Positions 16,718 through 25,304 of a DNA stretch of 64,000 nucleotides are shown piece by piece. The first letter of the stretch is position 1. The number at the start of each line of letters is the position of its first letter. The notes below the pieces were generated by a model, which had not been told where the DNA came from, did not search any database, and worked only from the letters and a program-made list of their open reading frames with translations. Source of the stretch: Candidatus Acidianus copahuensis (GTDB lineage: Archaea; Thermoproteota; Thermoprotei_A; Sulfolobales; Sulfolobaceae); contig NZ_JFZT01000017.1 of NCBI RefSeq assembly GCF_000632495.1, forward strand, positions 111,790-175,789, read 5' to 3'. Made by a program: the position numbers and the translations under genes.

Positions 16718-18344
16718 TTTAGGAGTTACTCTTTTTGCAATTTTATTAACGTTATCAAGAGTATTCATAACAATAATTCTCTCCATAGTAACAGGTTGGT
16801 TTTTAGCTTATGTCGCTATAAAGAACAAAACTTTCGAAAACGTATATATCTCACTTTCTGAGATACTAGAATCCGTACCTGTAATATCCTTTTTCCCTGT
16901 CGTTCTTATTTTCTTTGTATTAGTAATAGGAGGACAATTAGGAATACAACTCGCCGTTATATTTTTAGTATTTACAGCAGTTGTGTGGAATATATGGATG
17001 GGAATTTATCAAGCTTTTAAGACAATCCCTGAAAATCTATTAGAGGTATCTGAAAATTATAGGTTTGGATTTTTAGGGAAAATGGCAAGATTATATATCC
17101 CCTATTCTATTCCAAGAATATCAGCAAATCTGATTCCAAGCTTTGCAGATGCTTTATTTTATATTACTGTAAGTGAGGTTTTTAGTATAGGAACAAAAGT
17201 TTTTCAAGTTTTTGGAATAGGAACCTTAATAGCAGATTTTACTGCCGAAGGAGATTATACTGATGCGTTATATGCATTAGGAATTTTAGCAGTATTTACA
17301 ACGTTAATAACATTTCTCCTAAGGGAATACGCTGAGTATTCCGTACAAAAATATGGGTTAGATACGGAAGAGAGGGAAAGTTTTCTTAAAAGAGGTAGGA
17401 TTAGGGTGAGGTATACTGCGAGACTTTATAGCGCTAAGTCAGCCATATCAAGATTATCAAAATATTTAACTAAACCCCCATATTTTATATCTAGAAGAGA
17501 AAGAGATAAAGAAGATCATGAAAAAAGGAAAATAAAACTTCCAAATAAGATCATTGGAAGAGGCATAGGAATAGTAATTCTTGTGATTTTAAGTTATTTA
17601 ACCTACACCGTAGTAAGTTCTGTTTCTCCATCTACTTGGAGTTATATAATTTCAACCACACCATTCGATCTAGTTAACTTAGCTTATGATTACGCTAGAG
17701 TAGCCTTTATTGCACTCTTATCATTCCTTTTCGCAGTTTTTCTAGGATATTATTTTGCTACTAGACCAATAGCAGATAGAATTGGTGTTCCTATAATACA
17801 AAGTATAGCAGCTTTCCCAGCACCAGCATATTTCCCGCTATTATATGGATTTACGTATAGTTATGTAAGCTCAGTTTTAGGTCCATTTACCAATGAGTTT
17901 TATGTAATATTGCTCGGGTTCGTCTCAACGTTTTACTATATATTTTATAGTTTTTGGTTAGGTGTAAAGAATTTACCTAGTGAATACTGGGAAATAATGA
18001 AAAACTACAAGATGGGATTTCGTACGAGAATGAGAAGAGTCTTATTACCTGGTACATTTCCGTATATAGTCGCTGGGTTATCAAGCACGATCAATAGCGC
18101 GTGGGGAGGATTAGCAATAGGTGAATATTGGCCAGACATATTTGCTGGACATACTCTAGAGGTTAAAATAGGGTTAATGAAAGCTATAGCACTAGCTGAC
18201 AATCATGGTGATCTTGCACTAGTAGGTTGGCTTTCCCTTATTTTTGCGATAGTTGTAGTGATTTATTCTATATTGTTTACAAGGAGAATGATGGACTTAG
18301 CTAGAGAAAAATACGTAGCGGAAGAAGGAGTTTATGCCGCTTGA
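16710..18344 (+). CDS. ABC transporter permease with two fused transmembrane domains
   Basis: About 544 residues made of two successive binding-protein-dependent permease domains. Each has an EAA-like cytoplasmic loop: the first at LEVSENYRFGFLGKMARLYIP and the second at EIMKNYKMGFRTRMRRVLLPG. They are joined by a charged linker of about 60 residues (SRRERDKEDHEKRK). One polypeptide can therefore pair with two copies of the upstream ATPase. The ATG at 16710 gives an 8 bp overlap with the ATPase gene; an in-frame ATG at 16701 is possible. No substrate-binding protein is encoded next to it. The family is close to NitT/TauT importers; substrate unknown. Confidence 0.87.
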   Translation: MLDLGVTLFAILLTLSRVFITIILSIVTGWFLAYVAIKNKTFENVYISLSEILESVPVISFFPVVLIFFVLVIGGQLGIQLAVIFLVFTAVVWNIWMGIYQAFKTIPENLLEVSENYRFGFLGKMARLYIPYSIPRISANLIPSFADALFYITVSEVFSIGTKVFQVFGIGTLIADFTAEGDYTDALYALGILAVFTTLITFLLREYAEYSVQKYGLDTEERESFLKRGRIRVRYTARLYSAKSAISRLSKYLTKPPYFISRRERDKEDHEKRKIKLPNKIIGRGIGIVILVILSYLTYTVVSSVSPSTWSYIISTTPFDLVNLAYDYARVAFIALLSFLFAVFLGYYFATRPIADRIGVPIIQSIAAFPAPAYFPLLYGFTYSYVSSVLGPFTNEFYVILLGFVSTFYYIFYSFWLGVKNLPSEYWEIMKNYKMGFRTRMRRVLLPGTFPYIVAGLSSTINSAWGGLAIGEYWPDIFAGHTLEVKIGLMKAIALADNHGDLALVGWLSLIFAIVVVIYSILFTRRMMDLAREKYVAEEGVYAA

Positions 18345-18500
18345 TTTAAATTAATAGTCTACCTTATACTTTAGGATATATAGAATTTTTCATTAGAAGT
18401 TAAAGAAATATTAATATATAAAATTTCTGATTTTATGTATTATAATTTAGAATACGATATTCGCAATTTTTATAGAGATATAAAAGTTATCTGCTATTAG
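18345..18500. other. AT-rich gap without a recognisable gene
   Basis: First part of the 0.84 kb gap between the ABC operon and the carboxylase operon. It contains repeated T- and A-runs and TATA-like strings but no frame that I can support. Confidence 0.4.
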
Positions 18501-18504
18501 TAAT

Positions 18505-18710
18505 TGAAATGGGGTTTGAGCTTTACGGACATTTATTGTCTTGTTAGTGAACCCTTAGGCTTCACCACCTTCTGTTCCCATCTGAACACTCCACTGACGG
18601 GATAACCCATCCCGTAGTGTTAAAGGTCATGCTCAGATTCGCTGGGTAGGGTAGGGGGAATCCGCACGTCCTTAACTTCTTCCTTTTATCGTTCCTTATT
18701 CTGTTCTACC
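18505..18710 (-). pseudogene. Transposase 3' remnant (repeat copy A)
   Basis: The minus strand here encodes a broken protein tail, with pieces GMGYPVSGVFRWEQ, KVVKPKGSLTRQ and then MSVKLKPH. The same block (GGTGAAG..YAAGGGTT.....ACA....AATGTCCGTAAA) recurs at about 34435-34495 in the opposite orientation, where it gives VVKSKGFIDITKMSVKPKL. Two diverged copies with matching coding potential and stops indicate relics of one insertion-sequence family, most likely IS200/IS605 tnpB-like. The exact IS cannot be named from sequence alone. Confidence 0.5.
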
Positions 18711-18933
18711 TTACTCACTTCTGGAACTCGTATTACTATTTTTTATGATATATATATATATTATTTTGAAATATTAAAGCTATAATTTAAAATTTTTATA
18801 ATCTAAGTGAAACTGTAGAAATGGCCTAAAATATTATGAAATGTATTATTTATTCTGCCTTGATGATATTAACGAGTTTTATTAATAAAAGTAGTATTTA
18901 TTGAAAGAAAATATTATTGAGCAAATATTATAA

Positions 18934-18953
18934 CTGAAAATCTCGCTTTTCAG
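18934..18953. repeat. Perfect 7-bp hairpin
   Basis: CTGAAAA and TTTTCAG flank a TCTCGC loop. It sits between the IS remnant and the sRNA candidate. It could be an IS end hairpin or a transcription-related structure; nothing else supports either. Confidence 0.35.
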
Positions 18954-19059
18954 AGCTAGGAGGAAGTCAGAAGAGTCCATAAAAGTTTATGAAATTCAAA
19001 TACTGTGAAAATTTGTTTGATAAGGTAAACTCAAATATCCCGTTCTCGATATATAAGTA

Positions 19060-19114
19060 GTGATGTGGAACTCGGGAACTGATTCGTGAAGAAACGCACG
19101 AACGCTGATCTTTT
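19060..19114 (+). ncRNA. Candidate C/D box guide sRNA
   Basis: The order and spacing match archaeal C/D box sRNAs: C box GTGATGT (19060-19066; one mismatch to RTGATGA), 12-nt guide GGAACTCGGGAA, D' box CTGA (19079-19082), 3-nt spacer, C' box GTGAAGA (19086-19092), 12-nt guide AACGCACGAACG, D box CTGA (19105-19108), then TCTTTTTT, a plausible T-rich terminator. Such RNAs guide 2'-O-methylation of rRNA or tRNA opposite the fifth nucleotide from D or D'. Predicted targets would contain TTCCCGAGTTCC and CGTTCGTGCGTT; I could not match them to an rRNA here. It lies 75 bp upstream of accC. Confidence 0.55.
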
Positions 19115-19187
19115 TTAAAATCTCAATGAGAAAATTCATAAGATAAAAGTATTTAAAACTCTTCTAAACATATACTATTGATTAGAA

Positions 19188-20711
19188 ATGCCACCTTTCG
19201 GAAAAGTTTTGGTAGCAAATAGGGGGGAAATAGCAGTAAGAGTAATGAAAGGTATAAAAGAAATGGGGATGAAGGCAATAGGGGTTTATTCTGATGCTGA
19301 TAAGTATGCAGTTCACGTTAAGTACGCTGATGAAGCATATAATATAGGAAAAGCACCAGCGCTTGATAGTTATTTGAATATTCAGCATATAGTCGATGCT
19401 GCAGAGAAAGCTCACGCTGACGCTGTTCACCCTGGATATGGATTTCTCTCAGAAAATGCTAGCTTTGTAGAGGCGGTAGAAAAGGCGGGAATGACGTTTA
19501 TAGGCCCCTCATCTGAAGTAATGAACAAGATCAAGGACAAACTAGATGGAAAAAAAGTTGCTAATATGGCCGGAGTTCCTACTGCTCCTGGTTCCGACGG
19601 ACCAATTTCGTCCCTAGATGAAGCGCTCAAATTAGCCGAGAAAATTGGTTATCCAATAATGGTTAAAGCTGCAAGCGGAGGAGGAGGAGTAGGAATAACC
19701 AGAGTAGATAATTCAGACCAGCTAGTCGATGTATGGGAAAGAAACAAAAGATTGGCGCTACAAGCCTTTGGCAAATCTGATCTTTATATAGAGAAATACG
19801 CAGTAAACCCAAGACATATTGAATTTCAGTTAATAGGAGATAAGTATGGTGGGTACGTAGTTGCATGGGAAAGGGAATGTACAATTCAAAGAAGAAATCA
19901 GAAGCTAATAGAAGAAGCCCCTTCACCAGCTTTAAAAATGGAAGAAAGAGAGTCAATGTTTGAACCAATAGTGAAGTTTGGACAAATAATAAACTACTTT
20001 ACTATGGGTACGTTTGAGACAGCTTTCTCAGATGCAACAAGAGACTTTTACTTCTTAGAGTTGAACAAGAGACTTCAAGTTGAGCATCCAACAACAGAAC
20101 TAATATTTAGGATCGATCTGGTAAAAATGCAAATACTTTTAGCTGCTGGAGAACACTTGCCTTTTACACAAGAAGAGCTAAATAGGAGGGTAAGAGGCTC
20201 AGCAATAGAATACAGGATTAATGCAGAAGATCCAATAAACGGCTTCACTGGAAATTCTGGTTTTATAACATATTATAAGGAACCTACTGGACCGGGAGTG
20301 AGAGTAGATAGCGGTGTAGATACTAATAGCTGGGTCCCACCTTTTTATGATTCACTCGTTTCAAAATTAATAGTTTATGGAGAAAGTAGACCAAGGGCAA
20401 TAGAAGCTGGAATAAGGGCTTTAAATGACTACAAAATTGGTGGCATAAAAACAACAATAGAACTATATAAGTGGATTATGAGGGATCCAGATTTTCAAGA
20501 GGGAAAGTTTAGTACATCATATATAGCTGAAAAAACCGAAAGATTCGTAAAGGAACTAAGATATCAAGAGGAAATGAGGGCAGCTTTAGCTGCAGAAATT
20601 CAGGCTAGAGGATTAAACAGAACAACTCAACCCCAAAGAGCAGTAATTCAGAGATCCGCTTGGAAAACATATGGACTAAACTCGCAAGCTAATGTGAGGG
20701 TGATGTGGTAA
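19188..20711 (+). CDS. accC: Acetyl-CoA/propionyl-CoA carboxylase, biotin carboxylase subunit
   Basis: A 507-residue ATP-grasp biotin carboxylase. Landmarks: N-terminal KVLVANRGEIAVRVMKG, HPGYGFLSENA (near residue 85), glycine-rich ATP loop KAASGGGGVGITR (near 160), RECTIQRRNQKLIEEAPSP, FLELNKRLQVEHPTTE (catalytic Glu and Arg region) and the C-terminal biotin carboxylase domain. It carboxylates biotin on AccB with ATP and bicarbonate. In Sulfolobales this enzyme serves acetyl-CoA and propionyl-CoA in the 3-hydroxypropionate/4-hydroxybutyrate CO2 fixation cycle. A TATA box (GTATTTAAAA, near 19149-19158) gives a very short or absent leader. The stop overlaps the accB ATG as TAATG. Confidence 0.96.
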   Translation: MPPFGKVLVANRGEIAVRVMKGIKEMGMKAIGVYSDADKYAVHVKYADEAYNIGKAPALDSYLNIQHIVDAAEKAHADAVHPGYGFLSENASFVEAVEKAGMTFIGPSSEVMNKIKDKLDGKKVANMAGVPTAPGSDGPISSLDEALKLAEKIGYPIMVKAASGGGGVGITRVDNSDQLVDVWERNKRLALQAFGKSDLYIEKYAVNPRHIEFQLIGDKYGGYVVAWERECTIQRRNQKLIEEAPSPALKMEERESMFEPIVKFGQIINYFTMGTFETAFSDATRDFYFLELNKRLQVEHPTTELIFRIDLVKMQILLAAGEHLPFTQEELNRRVRGSAIEYRINAEDPINGFTGNSGFITYYKEPTGPGVRVDSGVDTNSWVPPFYDSLVSKLIVYGESRPRAIEAGIRALNDYKIGGIKTTIELYKWIMRDPDFQEGKFSTSYIAEKTERFVKELRYQEEMRAALAAEIQARGLNRTTQPQRAVIQRSAWKTYGLNSQANVRVMW

Positions 20712-21214
20712 TGAAATTAATGAGAATTTACTCAGAAACTGGAGACACTTATTTAATGTCTTTTGACACTCAAGGCAATAATGATAAGGTAAAGTCAGAG
20801 ACTAATGAGTTTGACATAGAATTTTTAGGTAAGGGCACTAGAGAAAACGAATATATATTCAAGGTTAATGGCGAACCGCATAGCGTATTTTTAGATAACG
20901 GCTATGTGTTAGTGGACAATGCTAGTGTTTTCAAAGTAGAGAGAATAGTTGAGCTACCTAGCAAAGAGGGGCAATCAGTAGAGGAAATGATAAGGGGAAG
21001 GGAAGGAGAAGTAATCTCACCTCTTCAAGGAAGAGTTGTAATGATTAGGGTAAAGGAGGGTGATGCTGTGAATAAGGGGCAACCTCTATTATCAGTGGAA
21101 GCAATGAAGTCTGAAACGGTAATTTCTGCACCTGTTGCCGGAGTCGTTGATAAAATCTTAGTGAAACAAGGACAAGGAGTTAAGAAAGGAGATACTCTAG
21201 TTTTAATAAAATAA
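20711..21214 (+). CDS. accB: Biotin carboxyl carrier protein of acetyl/propionyl-CoA carboxylase
   Basis: About 167 residues. The C-terminal 75 residues form a biotinyl domain with the biotin-accepting Lys in VEAMKSE, flanked by GRVVMIRVKEGDAVNKGQPL and GVVDKILVKQGQGVKKGDTL, an internal two-fold repeat typical of the fold. The N-terminal 90 residues are a small beta-rich domain that probably docks to the other subunits. Start choice: GGTGAT at 20699-20704 places the ribosome 6 nt before the ATG at 20711; the in-frame GTG at 20705 lies too close to that site. It carries carboxybiotin from AccC to the carboxyltransferase. Confidence 0.95.
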   Translation: MKLMRIYSETGDTYLMSFDTQGNNDKVKSETNEFDIEFLGKGTRENEYIFKVNGEPHSVFLDNGYVLVDNASVFKVERIVELPSKEGQSVEEMIRGREGEVISPLQGRVVMIRVKEGDAVNKGQPLLSVEAMKSETVISAPVAGVVDKILVKQGQGVKKGDTLVLIK

Positions 21215-21290
21215 TTTTTCATTAATAAAAATCCTAATGTTTAAAGAGTTAAAGTTAAAAGAATAGAATAAATATATTGGGTGAAGCTAT

Positions 21291-22862
21291 ATGACTGTAT
21301 ATGAAAAACCGCCTATTGGAAAATTAATAGATGAACTAAAAGAATTAAAGGCAAAGGCATATTTAGGAGGAGGAGAAGATAAAATAAATATCCAGCATAG
21401 TAAGGGAAAGTTAACTGCTAGGGAAAGACTTTCATCTCTATATGATGAAGGAACCTTTAATGAGGTCATGATATTCGCTACTACAAGGGCTACGGAATTC
21501 GGTTTAGATAAAGTAAAAGCTTATGGAGACGGTGTAATTGCTGGATGGGGGAAAGTGGATGGAAGACTTGTTTTTTCCTACTCTCAGGATTTTACGGCTA
21601 TTGGTGGAACTTTAGGAGAAACTCATGCAAATAAAATTGTAAGAATTTATGAGCAAGCGCTAAAAGTAGGAGCACCTATTGTTGGAATAAATGACTCTGG
21701 AGGAGCTAGAATCCAAGAAGGTGCAGTAGCTTTAGAGGGATACGGTGCAGTTTTTAAGATGAACGTTATGGCTTCTGGAGTAGTTCCTCAAATTACAATA
21801 ATGGCAGGTCCAGCGGCTGGGGGCGCAGTATACTCTCCTGCTCTGACAGACTTTATTATAATGATCAAAGGCGAAGCGTATTATATGTTTGTAACCGGTC
21901 CCGAAATAACAAAGGTAGTTTTAGGAGAGGATGTAACGTTCCAGGATCTTGGTGGAGCCGTAGTTCATGCTACTAAGTCTGGAGTTGTGCATTTCATGGT
22001 TGAAAATGAACAGGAAGCTATTACAACTACAAAAAGGCTCCTATCTTACTTACCTTCAAATAATATGGAGGAACCTCCTTACATAGATACTGGAGATCCC
22101 ATTGATAGAGATGTTAAGGAAGTTGAAAATATAGTCCCTACAGATCCAGCTAAACCCTTTGACATGAAGGAAGTTATATATAGGATAGTTGATGGAGGGG
22201 AGTTCTTAGAAGTACATAAACATTGGGCTCAGAACATTGTTGTGGGTTTCGCCAGAATTGGAGGTAGTGTAATTGGAATTGTTGCAAATAATTCTAACTA
22301 TATGGGGGGCGCAATAGATATTGATGCTGCAGATAAAGCATCGAGATTTATAAGATTCTGCGATTCGTTTAATATTCCTTTAATTAGCTTAGTAGATACT
22401 CCTGGATACATACCTGGTACAGAACAAGAGTACAAAGGTATTATAAGACATGGAGCTAAAATGCTTTATGCGTTTTCAGAGGCTACTGTTCCTAAAGTAA
22501 CAATGATTGTGAGGAAATCTTATGGAGGTGCTCATATTGCAATGAGTATCAAGAGTCTAGGTGCAGACCTAGTCTATGCGTGGCCAACAGCGGAGATCGC
22601 AGTAACTGGACCAGAAGGAGCAGTGAGAATTCTGTATAGGAAGGAATTACAGTCAGCGAGTAATTCAGAAGACGTATTAAAGCAGAGAATTGCTGAGTAC
22701 AAGAAATTGTTTGCTAATCCTTACTGGGCAGCGGAAAAGGGCCTTGTTGACGACGTAATAGAACCTAAAGATACAAGAAGAGTTATAAGTAATGCTTTAG
22801 AAATGTTAAAGAACAAGAGAGAATATAGATATCCTAAGAAACACGGAAATATCCCTCTCTAA
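21291..22862 (+). CDS. pccB: Acetyl-CoA/propionyl-CoA carboxylase, carboxyltransferase subunit
   Basis: A 523-residue crotonase-fold carboxyltransferase with N- and C-terminal halves in one chain. Conserved blocks: GKLTARERLSSLYDEGTF, the acyl-CoA site GINDSGGARIQEG (near residue 127), GPAAGGAVYSPALTDF, and in the second half FIRFCDSFNIPLISLVDTPGY and KSYGGAHIAM. A single beta-type subunit accepting both acetyl-CoA and propionyl-CoA is the known situation in Sulfolobales. GGTGA (21280-21284) sits 6 nt before the ATG. A 76 bp gap separates it from accB, so it could have its own promoter but is most likely in the same operon. Confidence 0.95.
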   Translation: MTVYEKPPIGKLIDELKELKAKAYLGGGEDKINIQHSKGKLTARERLSSLYDEGTFNEVMIFATTRATEFGLDKVKAYGDGVIAGWGKVDGRLVFSYSQDFTAIGGTLGETHANKIVRIYEQALKVGAPIVGINDSGGARIQEGAVALEGYGAVFKMNVMASGVVPQITIMAGPAAGGAVYSPALTDFIIMIKGEAYYMFVTGPEITKVVLGEDVTFQDLGGAVVHATKSGVVHFMVENEQEAITTTKRLLSYLPSNNMEEPPYIDTGDPIDRDVKEVENIVPTDPAKPFDMKEVIYRIVDGGEFLEVHKHWAQNIVVGFARIGGSVIGIVANNSNYMGGAIDIDAADKASRFIRFCDSFNIPLISLVDTPGYIPGTEQEYKGIIRHGAKMLYAFSEATVPKVTMIVRKSYGGAHIAMSIKSLGADLVYAWPTAEIAVTGPEGAVRILYRKELQSASNSEDVLKQRIAEYKKLFANPYWAAEKGLVDDVIEPKDTRRVISNALEMLKNKREYRYPKKHGNIPL

Positions 22863-24967
22863 GTAATTCCAGAAATTAGTCTAGCAGCCTCTTTAACAAT
22901 TTTTTCACCTAAATTTGTTCCGAGTAAATTCTTCACCTTTTCTGGATTCATGACTACGTCCTCAGGCTTCCTTATATTATTTGTAAAGAGTAATCTCCCT
23001 CTCTTTCTTCCTATTCCTGGGATCTTTATTATTTCAAGGAGTTCTTCCTTAACTCCATCCTTAATTCTCATGTTTAGTTTTCTTAAGACGTTATGGTGCT
23101 CTACCTCTTCTAAGATTGACGCCACGTTATATGCGCTATAACTAAGCCAATCCATAGTGTCAACTATTGTTCTCAAATCACCTGAACCTATATTATATTT
23201 TTCAAGAATTACGTCATCATCTATCTCCTCTATCCAGTCGTTAGTTATCATTGCTATTTTTAATGCAGATAGATAATTGTATTCCTCGTCTTCGTCTTCT
23301 GGTTCTTCAATAAAAAGAGGACAAGGGACATAGTCAAGTAACTCATCTCTTTCCTTTCTTCCAACTCCTATTCTTGGTCCATCAGGAGTATATGCCATAA
23401 GGTGAAGATAAGCTACGTTGCAAGAAATATCTCTTCCAGGTAGATAATCCTTAAAGACTTTTGCTGAAAATGGATTTATGTATATGTCTGCTACTCTCTT
23501 ACCAAATTTAGTCAGAGAAAGGTCATCTTCATCTCCTTGTATAAATCCATTTTCCTCTAGCCAAGTCACTCCTTGCCTAAGATAAGACTCAATTAACTTG
23601 CTGTCAAGTAAAGAACCGTGAGCAAAGTCAGATAAAGAGTCATAAGTCATCTTTCCCTCAGAAGAAAGTGTTCCTAATATAAAGGAGTAGAAAGCGACCT
23701 CATTTCCAAGTCTAGATTCTATAGGCTCCGGAGGGGAAAGTATATACTTTTTCATCTTCTTTTCAACGTCCTTTTTATCCCTAACAACTATAATTGATTC
23801 CCCTTCCTTATCAAACCCCGGTCTTCCAGCTCTTCCACTCATTTGCTTGTATTCCATCACTGAAATCTCTTCTTGAAATCCCAGAATTTTTCCATTAAAT
23901 CTATACATATCACCAATTATTACCCCTCTAGCTGGTAGGTTAACCCCAGCTGCTAATGTTGGAGTTGCTACAATTACCTTAATCTTCCTTTTTATAAATT
24001 CCGACTCAATAATTTCCCTTAAACTTCTTGAAAGACCTGCATGGTGATATGCAACTCCTGACTTTACTATAGAGGTTAAATCATCTTTTTCTTTACTTCC
24101 TGCATCGTCTACTTCACTAATTTTTTCTGAGATCTCTTGTAACTCTTTTCTTATTGGCAAGAAGGACGCTATTTTTCTTGCGGTTGTCTCTGCATTTTTT
24201 CTTGAGTTTCTGAAAACTAGCACCTGGCCTCCTGCCTCTATCATATAATTAACGTAGCTTAAGATTGGATCTTGACCAGCTAGTTCAATTTTTGTTCCAT
24301 CGTTATATAAGACTACAAACTTTTTTCTCTCGGGATAAATCACTCCTTCTTTTAATGGAACGGGTCTCCAGTTTGTAATTACTGCATTTGCATTTAGCCA
24401 TTTGGAAATTCTTTCGAAATTACTTATGGTTGCACTTAAGGCTAAAAGTTTCTTACCACTAGCTCTCATGGCAACAGTCTCAACTACTGGGCCTCTCGTA
24501 CCATCGTTAATGTAATGGAACTCATCAAGGACAAAGTAGTTTACATCTTTTATCCAGCTAGGGTTTCTTCTCCAAAGGGAATCAAGTTTCTCATATGTTG
24601 TTATTATAATGTCGTAGTTTTTAAGCCACGCATCGTCGCTATCATAATCACCCGATGTGATGCCAACCCTAAAGCCTAACGATTCCCAATCCTTAAGTTC
24701 TCTGTATTTTTCAGCAGTGAGGGCTCTAAGAGGAGTTACGTAAATCGCTTTTCCTCCCTCAGAAAGTAGATGAGTTAACATTCCAAGTTCAGCTATTAAC
24801 GTCTTACCAGATCCTGTAGGCGAGGTTACTAATAACCTACTTCCATTTAACAATCCTTTATTTATCGCTTCTGTTTGTACTGGATTAAACTCCTTAATTC
24901 CTCTCTTAATTAGGATTTCTAAGATTCTACTATCTAGGTTAACTTCGGACACTGAAGTAAACGACAT
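22859..24967 (-). CDS. hel308: Hel308 (Hjm) DNA repair helicase
   Basis: A 702-residue protein matching full-length archaeal Hel308. The N-terminal Q-motif FNPVQTEAI is followed by motif I TSPTGSGKT (near residue 50), motif II DEFH (near 148), motif III SATIS, motif V TPTLAAGVNLPARG, and motif VI QMSGRAGRPG. The middle contains the winged-helix and ratchet domains. The C-terminal helix-hairpin-helix IPGIGRKRGRLLFTNNIRKPE is the autoinhibitory RNA/DNA-binding domain V. It unwinds lagging strands at stalled forks with 3'-5' polarity and interacts functionally with Holliday junction enzymes. The 3' end overlaps pccB tail-to-tail by 4 bp. Confidence 0.95.
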   Translation of the reverse strand: MSFTSVSEVNLDSRILEILIKRGIKEFNPVQTEAINKGLLNGSRLLVTSPTGSGKTLIAELGMLTHLLSEGGKAIYVTPLRALTAEKYRELKDWESLGFRVGITSGDYDSDDAWLKNYDIIITTYEKLDSLWRRNPSWIKDVNYFVLDEFHYINDGTRGPVVETVAMRASGKKLLALSATISNFERISKWLNANAVITNWRPVPLKEGVIYPERKKFVVLYNDGTKIELAGQDPILSYVNYMIEAGGQVLVFRNSRKNAETTARKIASFLPIRKELQEISEKISEVDDAGSKEKDDLTSIVKSGVAYHHAGLSRSLREIIESEFIKRKIKVIVATPTLAAGVNLPARGVIIGDMYRFNGKILGFQEEISVMEYKQMSGRAGRPGFDKEGESIIVVRDKKDVEKKMKKYILSPPEPIESRLGNEVAFYSFILGTLSSEGKMTYDSLSDFAHGSLLDSKLIESYLRQGVTWLEENGFIQGDEDDLSLTKFGKRVADIYINPFSAKVFKDYLPGRDISCNVAYLHLMAYTPDGPRIGVGRKERDELLDYVPCPLFIEEPEDEDEEYNYLSALKIAMITNDWIEEIDDDVILEKYNIGSGDLRTIVDTMDWLSYSAYNVASILEEVEHHNVLRKLNMRIKDGVKEELLEIIKIPGIGRKRGRLLFTNNIRKPEDVVMNPEKVKNLLGTNLGEKIVKEAARLISGIT

Positions 24968-25073
24968 ATTTTTTAAATGGGCTTTGCTTATTTAAAAAGC
25001 TCGAGCTCTTTAAGATTAAAAGGTATCAAGATTTTCGTAAGAAAGTTTTTATCTTATTACTATCTTAGTATTT

Positions 25074-25304
25074 GTGGTAATTCTAATGGAGCAGATTAAA
25101 AAAGTGGGTCCGGGTATGTTCGAGATTGACATAAACGATACAGTAACAGTTTCTTTCAAACTTGAGGAAGAATTTCTAGCTAAGATAGATGAAAAAGTAA
25201 AAAATATGGGTTATCTTAGTAGAAGCGAGCTGATAAGGGACGCTATATTAAGCTACGTAAATCATCTTAATAGTTTAGGTAGGAAAAACGATGGAAATAC
25301 TTAG
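25074..25304 (+). CDS. Ribbon-helix-helix (CopG-type) transcriptional regulator
   Basis: About 76 residues. The TVTVSFKLEEEFLAKIDEKVKNM ribbon and first helix, followed by YLSRSELIRDAILSYVNHL, form a standard RHH dimerisation/DNA-binding fold. There is no extra metal-binding domain. Start is either the GTG at 25074 (about 25 nt after the TATA-like GTTTTTATCTTA at 25045-25056, leaderless) or the ATG at 25086. The reading frame overlaps the phosphate transporter gene by 14 bp, so the two are coupled; it may regulate its own operon, perhaps in response to phosphate, which is inference. Confidence 0.85.
   Translation: MVILMEQIKKVGPGMFEIDINDTVTVSFKLEEEFLAKIDEKVKNMGYLSRSELIRDAILSYVNHLNSLGRKNDGNT

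Noticed and set aside
18934..18953. Rho-independent-type terminator
   Set aside because: No T-run follows and archaea rarely use such hairpins; kept only as a hairpin.
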